This document shows positions 1 through 7,996 of a stretch of 64,000 nucleotides of DNA, piece after piece. The position numbers and the translations under genes are program-made. Source of the DNA: Deltaproteobacteria bacterium (GTDB lineage Bacteria > Myxococcota > Myxococcia > Myxococcales > 40CM-4-68-19); assembly GCA_005879315.1 (NCBI GenBank), contig VBLC01000035.1, forward strand, positions 129,686 to 193,685, in the 5' to 3' direction. Below the pieces are notes generated by a model, which saw only the letters and a program-made list of their open reading frames with translations, did not search any database and was not told the DNA's origin. Each line of letters starts with the position of its first letter. The stretch's first letter is position 1.

Positions 1-1916
1 GCCCGACCGGCCACCTGCGTGAGAAGTTGGACGCATCGTTCCGCTGCGCGGAAGTCGGGAAGGTGCAGCGGCCCATCCGCGTCGAGCACCCCCACCAGCG
101 TCACGCCGGGGAAGTCATGGCCCTTGGCGACCATCTGCGTGCCGACCAGCAAGTCCAGCTCGCGCCGCGCGAAGCGCGCGAGGATGGCCGCCGCCTGTCC
201 CGGCGCGCCAGCAGCGTCGCGATCGAGCCGCGCCACCCGCGCCGCCGGCAAGAGCGCGCGCAGCTCCTCTTCGACGCGCTCGGTGCCGCCGCTCACCCCG
301 GCAAGCTTTTCCCAGCCGCACGCCGCGCAGGCCCGCCTGGGCGGCTCCTCATGCCCGCAGAGATGGCAGCGCAGCCGCTCGCGCGCCGCTCGATGGAGCA
401 CCAGCGCAGCCGAGCAGTTGGGACAGCCGGCGGCGCTCCCGCAGCGCTCGCAGAGCAGCGTCCGCGTATATCCGCGCCGGTTGAGAAAGAGGATGGCCTG
501 CTCGCCGCGCGCGAGGGTCTCCCGCAGCGCCTCGGCCAGCGGGGGAGTGAAGAGCTCGGCCGCGGCGGTCCGGCGCAGCACCGTCAGCGCCGGAAGCGGC
601 CGCGCATCGACCCGATCGGGCAGCGAGAGTGTCGGCAGCTTTCCCTGCTGGGCGCGCCACAGCGTCTCCAGCGAGGGCGTGGCGCTCCCCAGCACCGCCA
701 CCGCGCCGGCCTTCTGCGCGCGCACCAGCAAGAGGTCGCGCGCGTGATAGCGCAGCCGCTCCTCCTGCTTGTAGGAGGGCTCGTGCTCCTCGTCGACCAC
801 GCCGATTCCCAGCCGCAAGACCGGAGCCCAGACGGCGCTGCGCGCTCCCACCACGATGCCGGCGCGGCCCTCGCGCACCCGCCGCCACTCGGCCAGCCGC
901 TCGCGCTCGGAGAGGCCCGAGTGCAAGACCGCCACGTCGTCGCCGAAGCGCGCCCGGAAGCGGCCCGCGAGCTGCGGCGTGAGCGCGATCTCCGGCACGA
1001 GCGCGAGCGCGCCGAGGCCCTTGGAGCGCGCGTGCGCGATGGCCTCGAGATAGACCCAGGTCTTGCCGCTGCCGGTGACGCCGTGGAGGAGGAAGGGAGC
1101 GAAGCCTCCACCGTCGATGGCTTCGACGATCTCGGCGAGCGCCGCGGCCTGCGCCGGATTGGGGTCGTGCCGCTGCGAGCCCCAGGGCGCGTCTTCGACG
1201 CGCAAAGGTCCGGCCGCGACCTTGCCCAGCTTGACGAGGCGCCGCGCCGCGAGCGCGCGCAGCTGCGCCCGCGCTTTGGGGAAGGCTGCCAAGAGCTCCT
1301 CGACCGGCACCGGGCCGCCGCGCGCCAGGAGCCAGGCGAGCACTTCCGCCTGCCGCGGCGCGCGCAAAGGCGGCGTGGATCCCGGCACGGCCTCGGCGAT
1401 TTCCACCTCCGGCGTCCGCAGCCGCGCGCGGGGCTCGTCGCGCACCATCTCGACAAGCCCGCGCTGCGCGAGCGGCTCGATCTGCTTGCGCGACAGCCGC
1501 GCTCCCGAGGAGGCCTTGCGCAGGGCGCGCCGCACCGATTCCTCCTGGCCAGGCAGCTCCATCTGGTCGAGCAGCGCGCGCCCGGCGTCCGTCAATCGCG
1601 CCCCGAGCGGCGAGGCGACATCGATCCCCGGCGGCAGCGCCGCCTTCAGCGCCGGCCCGAGCGGCGAGAGGTAGTGTGCGGCAGCCCAGGAGACCAGCGC
1701 GATCACTTCCGGAGTCAAGAGCGGCTCTTCATCGAGCAGCCGGATCGCGTCGCGCACCTGGCCTTGTCGCGCTTCCCTTGCCGGGCCGACGACGATTCCG
1801 GTCGTCGCCCGCCGCCCGAGCGGCACCAGGACGCGCCGCCCCGGCTCGGGCGAGCCGGCGATGCGGTAGGTGAAGAGCCCGTCGCCGCGCGGGACGTTCA
1901 GGGCGACCGCGAACAG
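1..1916 (-). CDS. priA: Primosomal protein N' (PriA replication-restart helicase), C-terminal end outside window
   Basis: PriA is a superfamily 2 DNA helicase that reloads the replisome at stalled forks. The minus-strand frame stays open from about 1916 to the left edge. It shows the PriA N-terminal DNA-binding start (LFAVALNVPRGDGLFTYR), a Walker A loop (GVTGSGKT), a DEEH box (VVDEEHEPSYK), GSATPS, and the zinc-binding cysteine pairs CERCGSAAGCPNC, CHLCG and CAAC. The C-terminal roughly 100 residues are missing. No ATG, GTG or TTG starts this frame near the homologous N terminus. The candidates are CTG at 1916 or ATT at 1934, the latter with a GAGG-type ribosome site. The upstream gene stops at 1918-1920, so the two genes are probably translationally coupled. 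The identity is secure; the start is not. Confidence 0.95.
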   Translation of the reverse strand, partial: MFAVALNVPRGDGLFTYRIAGSPEPGRRVLVPLGRRATTGIVVGPAREARQGQVRDAIRLLDEEPLLTPEVIALVSWAAAHYLSPLGPALKAALPPGIDVASPLGARLTDAGRALLDQMELPGQEESVRRALRKASSGARLSRKQIEPLAQRGLVEMVRDEPRARLRTPEVEIAEAVPGSTPPLRAPRQAEVLAWLLARGGPVPVEELLAAFPKARAQLRALAARRLVKLGKVAAGPLRVEDAPWGSQRHDPNPAQAAALAEIVEAIDGGGFAPFLLHGVTGSGKTWVYLEAIAHARSKGLGALALVPEIALTPQLAGRFRARFGDDVAVLHSGLSERERLAEWRRVREGRAGIVVGARSAVWAPVLRLGIGVVDEEHEPSYKQEERLRYHARDLLLVRAQKAGAVAVLGSATPSLETLWRAQQGKLPTLSLPDRVDARPLPALTVLRRTAAAELFTPPLAEALRETLARGEQAILFLNRRGYTRTLLCERCGSAAGCPNCSAALVLHRAARERLRCHLCGHEEPPRRACAACGWEKLAGVSGGTERVEEELRALLPAARVARLDRDAAGAPGQAAAILARFARRELDLLVGTQMVAKGHDFPGVTLVGVLDADGPLHLPDFRAAERCVQLLTQVAGR

Positions 1917-1917
1917 C

Positions 1918-2586
1918 TCACTCTGGCCGGGAATATTCTTCCTCTTCGCCGGTGAAGCGCATCCCGCGCGCCTCGAGCACTTCGAATCGCGAGGCGAGCT
2001 GGCCGTCGATCCACAGCTCGAGGACGCGGGGGAACCACTCGGCCGCGGCCGGATTTCCGTACTGCAAGAGCCGCAGATCCGCGCCGCCGACGATCAGCCG
2101 TGCCGGCGCGTGCGAGTCCTTGTAGAGCCAGAGCTGCGGCCGCCCCAGGTCGTGCGCGGGCGCGCCCAGCACATAGGCGACGTGATCGACGAGCCGCGAG
2201 AGAGAAGGCGCGGCGTTCAGATCCGCGCCGAAAGAAATCGCCGCCGCGCGCAGCGCCTGCTCGGCCTCGTCCGCGCGCATGCCGCGATAGGCGACGAGCG
2301 GACAGGCCAGCTGCAAGAGCCGCGCAGCGGGAGTGTTGCTGCCCGCCGACTCCGTGGGTCCTTTCACCGAGAGCGCCAGCCCGCCTTCTCCTTCCAGCTT
2401 GCAGGAGAAGGGAAAGCGCAACACCAGCTGCGCGCTGCGCGGCGGCTCGCCCTTGAGCGAGAGCGTGCCCGAGAGCGTCACTTCCTTGCTCCTGCCCCCG
2501 ACGTTCACCCGCGCCGCCGCGCGCTTGAGGAGCGAGTCGCTCGAGGGAACGTAGGCGAGCAGCGCCGCAAGGAGCGCGGCGATCAC
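1918..2586 (-). CDS. Hypothetical exported protein, 222 aa
   Basis: I do not recognise a family. The protein opens with a short hydrophobic stretch (MIAALLAALLAYVPS) that could be a signal peptide. It has a single compact mixed alpha/beta-looking region with few cysteines. The GTG start at 2586 overlaps the galU stop by four bases (GTGA), and its own stop abuts the priA start. It therefore sits in a galU-orf-priA transcription unit. The middle part (RLLQLACPLVAYRGMRADEA) resembles no motif I know. Codon use matches the neighbours, so it is a resident gene. Confidence 0.8.
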   Translation of the reverse strand: MIAALLAALLAYVPSSDSLLKRAAARVNVGGRSKEVTLSGTLSLKGEPPRSAQLVLRFPFSCKLEGEGGLALSVKGPTESAGSNTPAARLLQLACPLVAYRGMRADEAEQALRAAAISFGADLNAAPSLSRLVDHVAYVLGAPAHDLGRPQLWLYKDSHAPARLIVGGADLRLLQYGNPAAAEWFPRVLELWIDGQLASRFEVLEARGMRFTGEEEEYSRPE

Positions 2587-3452
2587 TGCAGCACCTTGCG
2601 CATGTACGCGCGCAGCGGATCGCGCAGCTCGGGCCGCTTGAGCGCATAGGCGATGTTCGCCTGCAGGTAGCCGAGGCGATCGCCCGCGTCGTGCCGCTCG
2701 CCGGAAAAGCGCACGCCGATCAGGCGCCCCTGCTTGGCGAGAACCGCGAGCGCGTCGGTGAGCTGGATCTCGCCGCCCGCGCCGGGTTTCACTTTCTCGA
2801 GGATCTCGAAGACGTCGGGCGGCAAGAGGTAGCGGCCGATCACCGCCAGGTTCGAGGGAGCGCTGCCGCGCGCGGGCTTTTCGACGATTTTCTCCACCTG
2901 GATGTTCGCGCCCACGGCCGGTCCGGCCGCGACTCCGTACAGCTGCGTCTGATCGTCGGGCACCGGCATCAACGCCACCGCCGCCTTGCCGGTCTGCATC
3001 GACACCCGCGCGAGCTGGCCGATGGCAGGCTCCTCGGAATCGATGAGGTCATCGCCGAGAAGCACGCCGAACCACTCGTCCGTCCCCACCGCAGGCTTGG
3101 CCGCGAGCACGGCGTGGCCCAGGCCGAGCGGCTCCTTCTGCCGGACGCTGACCAGGCGCGCCATCTCGCTGATGCGTCGCACCTGCTCGAACAGCTCCTT
3201 CTTCTTCGTCCGCTGCAGCGTATCCTCCAGCTCGTAACTATGGTCGAAGTGATCCTCGATGGCGCTCTTGCCCCTTCCGCTGACGAGAATGACCTGCTGC
3301 GCCCCCGCCCGCACCGCCTCCTCGACGATGAGCTGGATGGCGGGCACGTCGACGATGGGCAGCATCTCCTTGGGCACGGCCTTGGTCGCGGGCAAGAAGC
3401 GCGTGCCCAGGCCGGCGGCGGGGACCACGACCTTGCGCAGCGGATGTTTCAT
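2583..3452 (-). CDS. galU: UTP-glucose-1-phosphate uridylyltransferase
   Basis: This enzyme makes UDP-glucose from UTP and glucose-1-phosphate in the cytoplasm, feeding polysaccharide and envelope sugar synthesis. The 289 residues are the usual bacterial GalU length. Near the N terminus is the nucleotide-binding signature AGLGTRFLPATKAVPKEMLP (residues 13-32). It is followed by PAIQLIVEEAVRAG, LGHAVLAAKP, a GDD motif in VLLGDDLID, and the sugar-binding EKP in VEKIVEKPARG. It is divergent from the barrel-protein gene and heads the unit that continues into the exported protein and priA. Confidence 0.96.
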   Translation of the reverse strand: MKHPLRKVVVPAAGLGTRFLPATKAVPKEMLPIVDVPAIQLIVEEAVRAGAQQVILVSGRGKSAIEDHFDHSYELEDTLQRTKKKELFEQVRRISEMARLVSVRQKEPLGLGHAVLAAKPAVGTDEWFGVLLGDDLIDSEEPAIGQLARVSMQTGKAAVALMPVPDDQTQLYGVAAGPAVGANIQVEKIVEKPARGSAPSNLAVIGRYLLPPDVFEILEKVKPGAGGEIQLTDALAVLAKQGRLIGVRFSGERHDAGDRLGYLQANIAYALKRPELRDPLRAYMRKVLQ

Positions 3453-3493
3453 GGCGGCGCAGATCTAGCATGACCAGATATGCTGCGCCGCGG

Positions 3494-4357
3494 ATGCGGA
3501 TCGCGCTCCTCGCTCTTTTCTGCGCCGCGGCAGCCGCTCGCGCCGACAACGACGCGAGCGCTCCCGGCGCGCCCTTCATCACCACCGTGGACCTGCCGCG
3601 GGCCACCGCCATGGGAGGCGCGAACTCGGCGGTCGCCACCGGCAACGACGCGCTCCTCGTCAATCCCGCCGGCATCGCCGCCGCGCGCCGGTACCACTTC
3701 GAGATCGACGGCGTGTACGACTCCGGCTTTCCCGCGCAGGGCGTGATGCTGAGCGTGATCGACTCGGCTACCACCTCCGTCGGCAGCGGGCTGCTCTTCA
3801 GCCGCTGGGGCAGCGGCCAGCCCGGAGGCCGCGCTGAAGGATGGCTCCTCGGATTCAGCTACGCCAGCGCCGTCGGGCAGAACCTCTTCTTCGGCGGGCA
3901 GACGAAGTTCACCCATTTCCACAGCCCGCCCGACGGCGACCTGACCGCGCGCTGGGCGCAGGACGTCGGCATCCTCTCGCGCCGCGGCGGATTCTCCTGG
4001 GCGGCGGTGCTGCGCAATCTCTCCCTGGAGAAGATTCCCCTCTTTCCCCCGACCGCGACCGCGGGTCTCGCCTGGGGCAGCGACACCGACTGGCACATCG
4101 CCTTCGACTACAAGGCCGACCTCTCCGATCTCCACGACGTCAAGCACCGCGCGGCGCTGGGCGCTGAGCTCTTGCTCGAGCAATCGTTCGCCTTGCGCGG
4201 CGGGGCCAGCTGGGATCCCGCGGCGAGTTTGTGGTGGATCTCGGCCGGGCTGGGGATCCTCACCGAGAAGGGCGGCTTGCAGCTCGTCTGGCGGCGGCGC
4301 GTCTCGGGCGGCTACGACCAGTTCTTCGAGGGCGGGCTGACCATCTATCTCGAGTGA
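3494..4357 (+). CDS. Outer-membrane beta-barrel protein (PorV/FadL-like)
   Basis: The protein begins with a clear signal peptide (MRIALLALFCAAAAARA) if translation starts at the ATG at 3494. An ATG at 3470 would put eight polar residues in front and is less likely. The mature part opens with MGGANSAVATGNDALLVNPAGI, shortened here to its core NPAG element, typical of PorV/OmpP1-like barrels whose first segment reads as a plug. It is followed by alternating beta strands rich in Gly, Trp and Tyr up to the C-terminal GGLTIYLE. Substrate is unknown. The last 13 bases overlap the convergent btuD gene. Confidence 0.78.
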   Translation: MRIALLALFCAAAAARADNDASAPGAPFITTVDLPRATAMGGANSAVATGNDALLVNPAGIAAARRYHFEIDGVYDSGFPAQGVMLSVIDSATTSVGSGLLFSRWGSGQPGGRAEGWLLGFSYASAVGQNLFFGGQTKFTHFHSPPDGDLTARWAQDVGILSRRGGFSWAAVLRNLSLEKIPLFPPTATAGLAWGSDTDWHIAFDYKADLSDLHDVKHRAALGAELLLEQSFALRGGASWDPAASLWWISAGLGILTEKGGLQLVWRRRVSGGYDQFFEGGLTIYLE

Positions 4358-5133
4358 TCGACCCGCGGCGCGACCAGCGGCTGGCCGGTCGCGGGATCGA
4401 AGACCACCTCGACCTGCGTTCCGTAGGCGCGCGAGAGCAGGTCGGCGCGCAGCACTTCGGCCGCGGCGCCCTCGGCGAGCACGCGGCCCTGGAGCATGAG
4501 GAGAAGCCGATCGCAGGCCACGCCCGCGAGAGCGAGGTCGTGGAGGACCAGAAGCGCGCCGCCGCCTTTGCGCGCGCGGCGACGGAGCGCATTGACGAGC
4601 AGGACTTGATGGGCCAGATCGAGGCTCGCGGTCGGCTCGTCGAGCACGAGCAGCGCCGCCTCCTGCGCGAAGGCGCGGGCGAGAAAGACGCGCTGCCGCT
4701 CGCCGCCGGAGAGCTGCGCCACCGGTCGATCGGCGAGCGCGAGCACGTCGGTCTCGGCGAGAGCGCGCTCGGCCAGCTCCCGATCGCGCGGCCCCTCGAG
4801 AAACCAGAGGCCGAGATGGGGCGCCCGGCCCATCAGCGCCACCTCGCGAGCGGTGAAGGCGAGGTCGGCCGGCTGCTGCTGGGGAAGGAAAGCGACGCGG
4901 CGGGCGCGCTCGCGGCGCGACAGCCGCTGCATCGTCTCGCCCTGAAGCAGGACTTCGCCGGCGTCCGGCGCGAGGAGGCCGCAACAGAGCCGCGCCAGCG
5001 TGCTCTTGCCGGCGGCGTTCGGCCCGATGATCCCGAGGACCTCGCCGCCGCTCACTTGCAGGCTCACGCCGGCGACCGCTTCCGGCGCGTCATAGCGATA
5101 GCGCAGGTCGCGCCCCTCGAGCAGCTGAGTCAT
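4345..5133 (-). CDS. btuD: Vitamin B12 ABC transporter, ATP-binding subunit
   Basis: This is the ATPase that powers import of corrinoid across the inner membrane, working with the BtuC-like permease. It has Walker A GPNAAGKST (37-45), a Q-loop in FLPQQQPADLAF, the signature LSGGERQRV, and Walker B LLVLDEPTASLD with the H-loop VLHDLALA. The 262 residues match the FecCD-partner ATPase class. The start overlaps the permease stop (ATGA, 5130-5133). It is the last gene of the riboswitch-led operon. By sequence alone it could serve a siderophore transporter. The cobalamin riboswitch upstream makes B12 the better call. Confidence 0.9.
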   Translation of the reverse strand: MTQLLEGRDLRYRYDAPEAVAGVSLQVSGGEVLGIIGPNAAGKSTLARLCCGLLAPDAGEVLLQGETMQRLSRRERARRVAFLPQQQPADLAFTAREVALMGRAPHLGLWFLEGPRDRELAERALAETDVLALADRPVAQLSGGERQRVFLARAFAQEAALLVLDEPTASLDLAHQVLLVNALRRRARKGGGALLVLHDLALAGVACDRLLLMLQGRVLAEGAAAEVLRADLLSRAYGTQVEVVFDPATGQPLVAPRVDHSR

Positions 5134-6137
5134 CGCCGCCCTCGCAACAGAACGATGAACAGCGGCGCCCCGAGAAGCGCCGTCACGGCTCCGACGGGCG
5201 GCTCTGCTCCGAGGCTGCGGAAGAGGAGGCGGGCGAGAGCATCGGCCAGCACCAGGAAAGCGGCGCCACCGAGCGCGGAGGCAGGCAGGACGATGCGGTG
5301 GTCAGGGCCGGTGACGAGCCGCACCGCATGCGGCACGACGAGGCCGACGAATCCGACCAGTCCTGTGAAGGCGACCGACACGCCCACCGCAGCGCTGGCT
5401 GCGAAGAAGGCGAGCAGCCGCGTTCGCGGCACATCGACGCCGAGCGCCGCGGCGCCCTCGTCGCCGAGCGCGAGCAGGTTGAGGCGGCCGGCCAGCGCGG
5501 TCAAGACCAGCGCGGGGACGAGCAGCGCGACCGCCGCGCCGGCCAGAAGCGGCAGCGCTTCGTACCCGAGCGTGCCCGAGAGCCAGAGCAGCACCGCCTG
5601 CGTCTGCTCCGGTTTGAGCACCGCCTCCATCGAGAGCACCAACGCCGAGGCGAAGGAGTTGAAGACGACGCCGACGAGCAGCGCGCGCTCCGGCACCAGC
5701 TGCCCGCGCGCCCGGCCAAGAGCGAAGACGAGCAGCGCAGCCACCAGCGCGCCAGCCACCGCGGCGAGCTGGGCCGGGAGAAGGCCGGTAAAGGAGGCCG
5801 CCGCCGCGAGAGCGCTGCCGGAGAAGACCGCGACCAGGGCGGTGCCGATGGCCGCGCCTCCCGAGAGGCCGAAGACGAACGGGTCGGCAAGCGGGTTGCG
5901 CAAGAGCGCCTGGAGCGCCACTCCCGCGACGGAGAGGGCTGCGCCCACCTCCGCCGCGAGCAGGACGCGCGGCAGGCGCAGGCGGAAGAGGACCGTCGCG
6001 TCCGGCTCTTGCCCGCGCAGCGCAGCAGCGAGCGAGATGCTTCCGGGACCGCTGGCGAGCCCGACAGCGAGCGCGAGAGCGACGAGAGGAACGAGCGCGG
6101 CGATCGCCAGGCCGGCGCGTGCGGCCGCCGATTTCAT
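5130..6137 (-). CDS. btuC: Vitamin B12 ABC transporter, permease subunit (FecCD family)
   Basis: A polytopic inner-membrane protein of 335 residues with about ten hydrophobic segments, the size and pattern of BtuC/FecD permeases. Typical family elements are LRLPRVLLAAEVGAALSVAG (start shown only), LLRNPLADPFVFGLSGGA, the ATPase-contact region GDEGAAALGVDV, and FVGLVVPHAVRLVTGPDHR near the end. It transports the corrinoid delivered by the periplasmic protein encoded just upstream, and overlaps that gene by four bases (6134-6137). Riboswitch control makes cobalamin the likely substrate. Confidence 0.92.
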   Translation of the reverse strand: MKSAAARAGLAIAALVPLVALALAVGLASGPGSISLAAALRGQEPDATVLFRLRLPRVLLAAEVGAALSVAGVALQALLRNPLADPFVFGLSGGAAIGTALVAVFSGSALAAAASFTGLLPAQLAAVAGALVAALLVFALGRARGQLVPERALLVGVVFNSFASALVLSMEAVLKPEQTQAVLLWLSGTLGYEALPLLAGAAVALLVPALVLTALAGRLNLLALGDEGAAALGVDVPRTRLLAFFAASAAVGVSVAFTGLVGFVGLVVPHAVRLVTGPDHRIVLPASALGGAAFLVLADALARLLFRSLGAEPPVGAVTALLGAPLFIVLLRGRR

Positions 6138-6928
6138 TGGCCGATCGCCGCTTGCAGATCGGCGAGCGCTTCGGGCAGGCGCGGGCCAGGATGAAGCAGC
6201 GCCGTCGAGCGCAAGGTCGTCAGGCGCGCTTTCTCCAGGCCCGGCACGATGGGCCGGCCGGCGGGCGGCTCCACGCCGCAGAGGACGATCACCTCCGGCC
6301 GTGCCCGCACGGCTGCCTCGGCGTTCATGCGCAAGAAGGGCTGCGCCGACTCGCCCGCGGCGTTCTCGGCGCCCGCGTCCTCGAGGAGCTCCCCCGCGAA
6401 GCTGCGCGGGCCGGCGACGACCAGCGGCTCGAGCCCGAAGACGAGCAGCACCCGGCGCCGCGGCCGCTTCTGCGCGCGCGCCTCGGCGCGGGCACGCTCG
6501 ATCTGCCGGGTCAGCTCGCGCCCGCGCGCCTGCAATCCGAGGAGCTCTCCGATACCGACGATCGCCTCCTCGATGTCGGCCACGCTCGAGAGCGGAAATG
6601 CCTCCACCGGCACGCCCAGCCGCGCGAGCGTTTCCACCGGCCCGCGGTTGGCGGGCGCCGGCTCGGCGAGAACGAGGTCGGGCTTCAGCTGCAGCACCGC
6701 CTCGGGCTGCGGGTCGTTGTAGCCGCCGATGCGCGGCAGTTGCGCCGTTCGCGCGTCGTCGTCGAAGCGAGTCACCCCGGCGAGGCGGTCGCCGGCGCCG
6801 AGAGCGAGCACGATCTCGCTCAGGGACGGGGCCAGCGTGACGACCTTGCGCACCTGCGCCGGTGGCGCCGGGCCGAGGTGCTGGCGCGGTCCGGCCGCAA
6901 GCAGGAGCGCCAGGGCTAGTGCGGCCAC
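6134..6928 (-). CDS. btuF: Periplasmic cobalamin-binding protein (BtuF-like)
   Basis: A class III (TroA-like) solute-binding protein of 264 residues. It has an N-terminal signal peptide (MAALALALLLAAG) and the family start RKVVTLAPSLSEIVLALGAG. Next come the inter-lobe segment PRIGGYNDPQPEAVLQLKPD, shared with BtuF, and a long linker helix rich in Arg and Ala. It captures corrinoid released from the outer-membrane receptor and hands it to BtuC. The GTG start at 6928 lies inside the last 13 bases of the lipoprotein gene, so the two are probably coupled. Confidence 0.9.
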   Translation of the reverse strand: MAALALALLLAAGPRQHLGPAPPAQVRKVVTLAPSLSEIVLALGAGDRLAGVTRFDDDARTAQLPRIGGYNDPQPEAVLQLKPDLVLAEPAPANRGPVETLARLGVPVEAFPLSSVADIEEAIVGIGELLGLQARGRELTRQIERARAEARAQKRPRRRVLLVFGLEPLVVAGPRSFAGELLEDAGAENAAGESAQPFLRMNAEAAVRARPEVIVLCGVEPPAGRPIVPGLEKARLTTLRSTALLHPGPRLPEALADLQAAIGQ

Positions 6929-7983
6929 TTCACTCCCACGAGCGTGTTGGACATCCAGTTGCTGACGATGGCCTGATCGTCGTCGAGCGGCAAGATGTTC
7001 CAGGGGCCGGCGCCGTCGCCGACGTTGACCTCCGCCAGGAGCTTTGCTCCCGAAGAGAGATCGATCTTCTCCACGGTATTGGTGCCCGAGGCGACAGTGA
7101 AGAGGAACTGGTCGCGCGCGCGCACGTCCTGCAGCGAGGTGGCCTGCGCGAACGTGTAGGCCACCTCCACCGTCATCTTCGTTCCCGAGACGGTGACGAG
7201 CCGGAGCTTGTTGTCGCCGCCCGAGACGATGGCGATGCGGCCGTCACCGGTCTGCGTCAGCGCCACGCCGATCGGGCCGATGTCCGCGGTCCCCTTCGCG
7301 GCGCCCGTCGACGCGTCGAGGCGGCTGAGCACGCCGCCCTGGTCGTTGGAGCAGATGGCGTAGAGGTCGCCGCCGATCACCGCCACGTCGTTGGTGGTGG
7401 AGTAGCCCGCGGCGGGGCATTGGATGGGGACGGGTGCGCCGGTCACCGCGAAGCTTGCCTTGTCGATGGCGTAGAGGTGGCCCGAGGCGCCGTCGCCGAA
7501 CCAGATGCGGGTGGGCGCCGCCGCTACGCCTGCGGGCGAAATCGGCGCACTCACACTGCGCGTGACGGCGCCGGCGATCGGATCGACCTCGACGATGGCG
7601 GTCCCCGAGCCGTCGCTATAGTCGCCCGCGCAGGTCACGTAGAGCTTGTTGTCGCCGACGCGGACGAAGCCGGCATTCTTGCAGCGGCGTTCGTCTGCCC
7701 CGCCCAGATCGATGAGCGCGGTGGCCCCCGTGCTCGGGACCACCGCGGCGAGGAAGCCGGGTCCGCGCACCATGTAACCTGCGTCCATGTTGTTGAGCGC
7801 GACCCAGGCCTTGCCGTTGAGGTCGGCCATGCCGGCGGGGCGGGCCAGGCCGGGCTTGGCGGGATCGTAGGGATTGAGCTTGTCGCCGGTCGGCAGGGCG
7901 ATGCTCGGCAAAGGCGCCGGCGCTTTGTACTTGCCTGCGCCGCAGGCGAGGGAAAGGAGGAACAGCGTCGCGAATCGCTTCAT
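6916..7983 (-). CDS. Seven-repeat beta-propeller lipoprotein, BtuG-like candidate
   Basis: A 355-residue lipoprotein with lipobox LSLAC (Cys14). Residue +2 is Gly, so no Asp retention signal is visible and outer-membrane placement is likely. The mature part holds seven YncE/YVTN-like repeats, each a short beta stretch followed by a turn. Examples are GKAWVALNN, NKLYVTCAG, TRIWFGDGASGHLYAID, GDLYAICSNDQGG, GRIAIVSGGDNKLRLV, DQFLFTVASGTNTVEKID and DQAIVSNWMSNTLVGV. That fits a seven-bladed propeller. It sits between the BtuB-like receptor and BtuF, downstream of the cobalamin riboswitch. In Bacteroides the propeller lipoprotein BtuG sits on BtuB and captures B12. The same role here is inferred from position and fold, not from recognised sequence identity. 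Confidence 0.8.
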   Translation of the reverse strand: MKRFATLFLLSLACGAGKYKAPAPLPSIALPTGDKLNPYDPAKPGLARPAGMADLNGKAWVALNNMDAGYMVRGPGFLAAVVPSTGATALIDLGGADERRCKNAGFVRVGDNKLYVTCAGDYSDGSGTAIVEVDPIAGAVTRSVSAPISPAGVAAAPTRIWFGDGASGHLYAIDKASFAVTGAPVPIQCPAAGYSTTNDVAVIGGDLYAICSNDQGGVLSRLDASTGAAKGTADIGPIGVALTQTGDGRIAIVSGGDNKLRLVTVSGTKMTVEVAYTFAQATSLQDVRARDQFLFTVASGTNTVEKIDLSSGAKLLAEVNVGDGAGPWNILPLDDDQAIVSNWMSNTLVGVKWPH

Positions 7984-7996
7984 GATTCTCTCCTGG

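Noticed and set aside
27-1955. A 642-residue plus-strand open frame opposite priA
   Set aside because: It is rich in Arg and Ala with no recognisable motif, and the opposite strand encodes a complete PriA core. Such long antisense frames are expected in GC-rich DNA.
4231-6840. An 869-residue plus-strand open frame across the btuC and btuD region
   Set aside because: Low-complexity Arg/Ser/Ala composition and antisense to two clear transporter genes.
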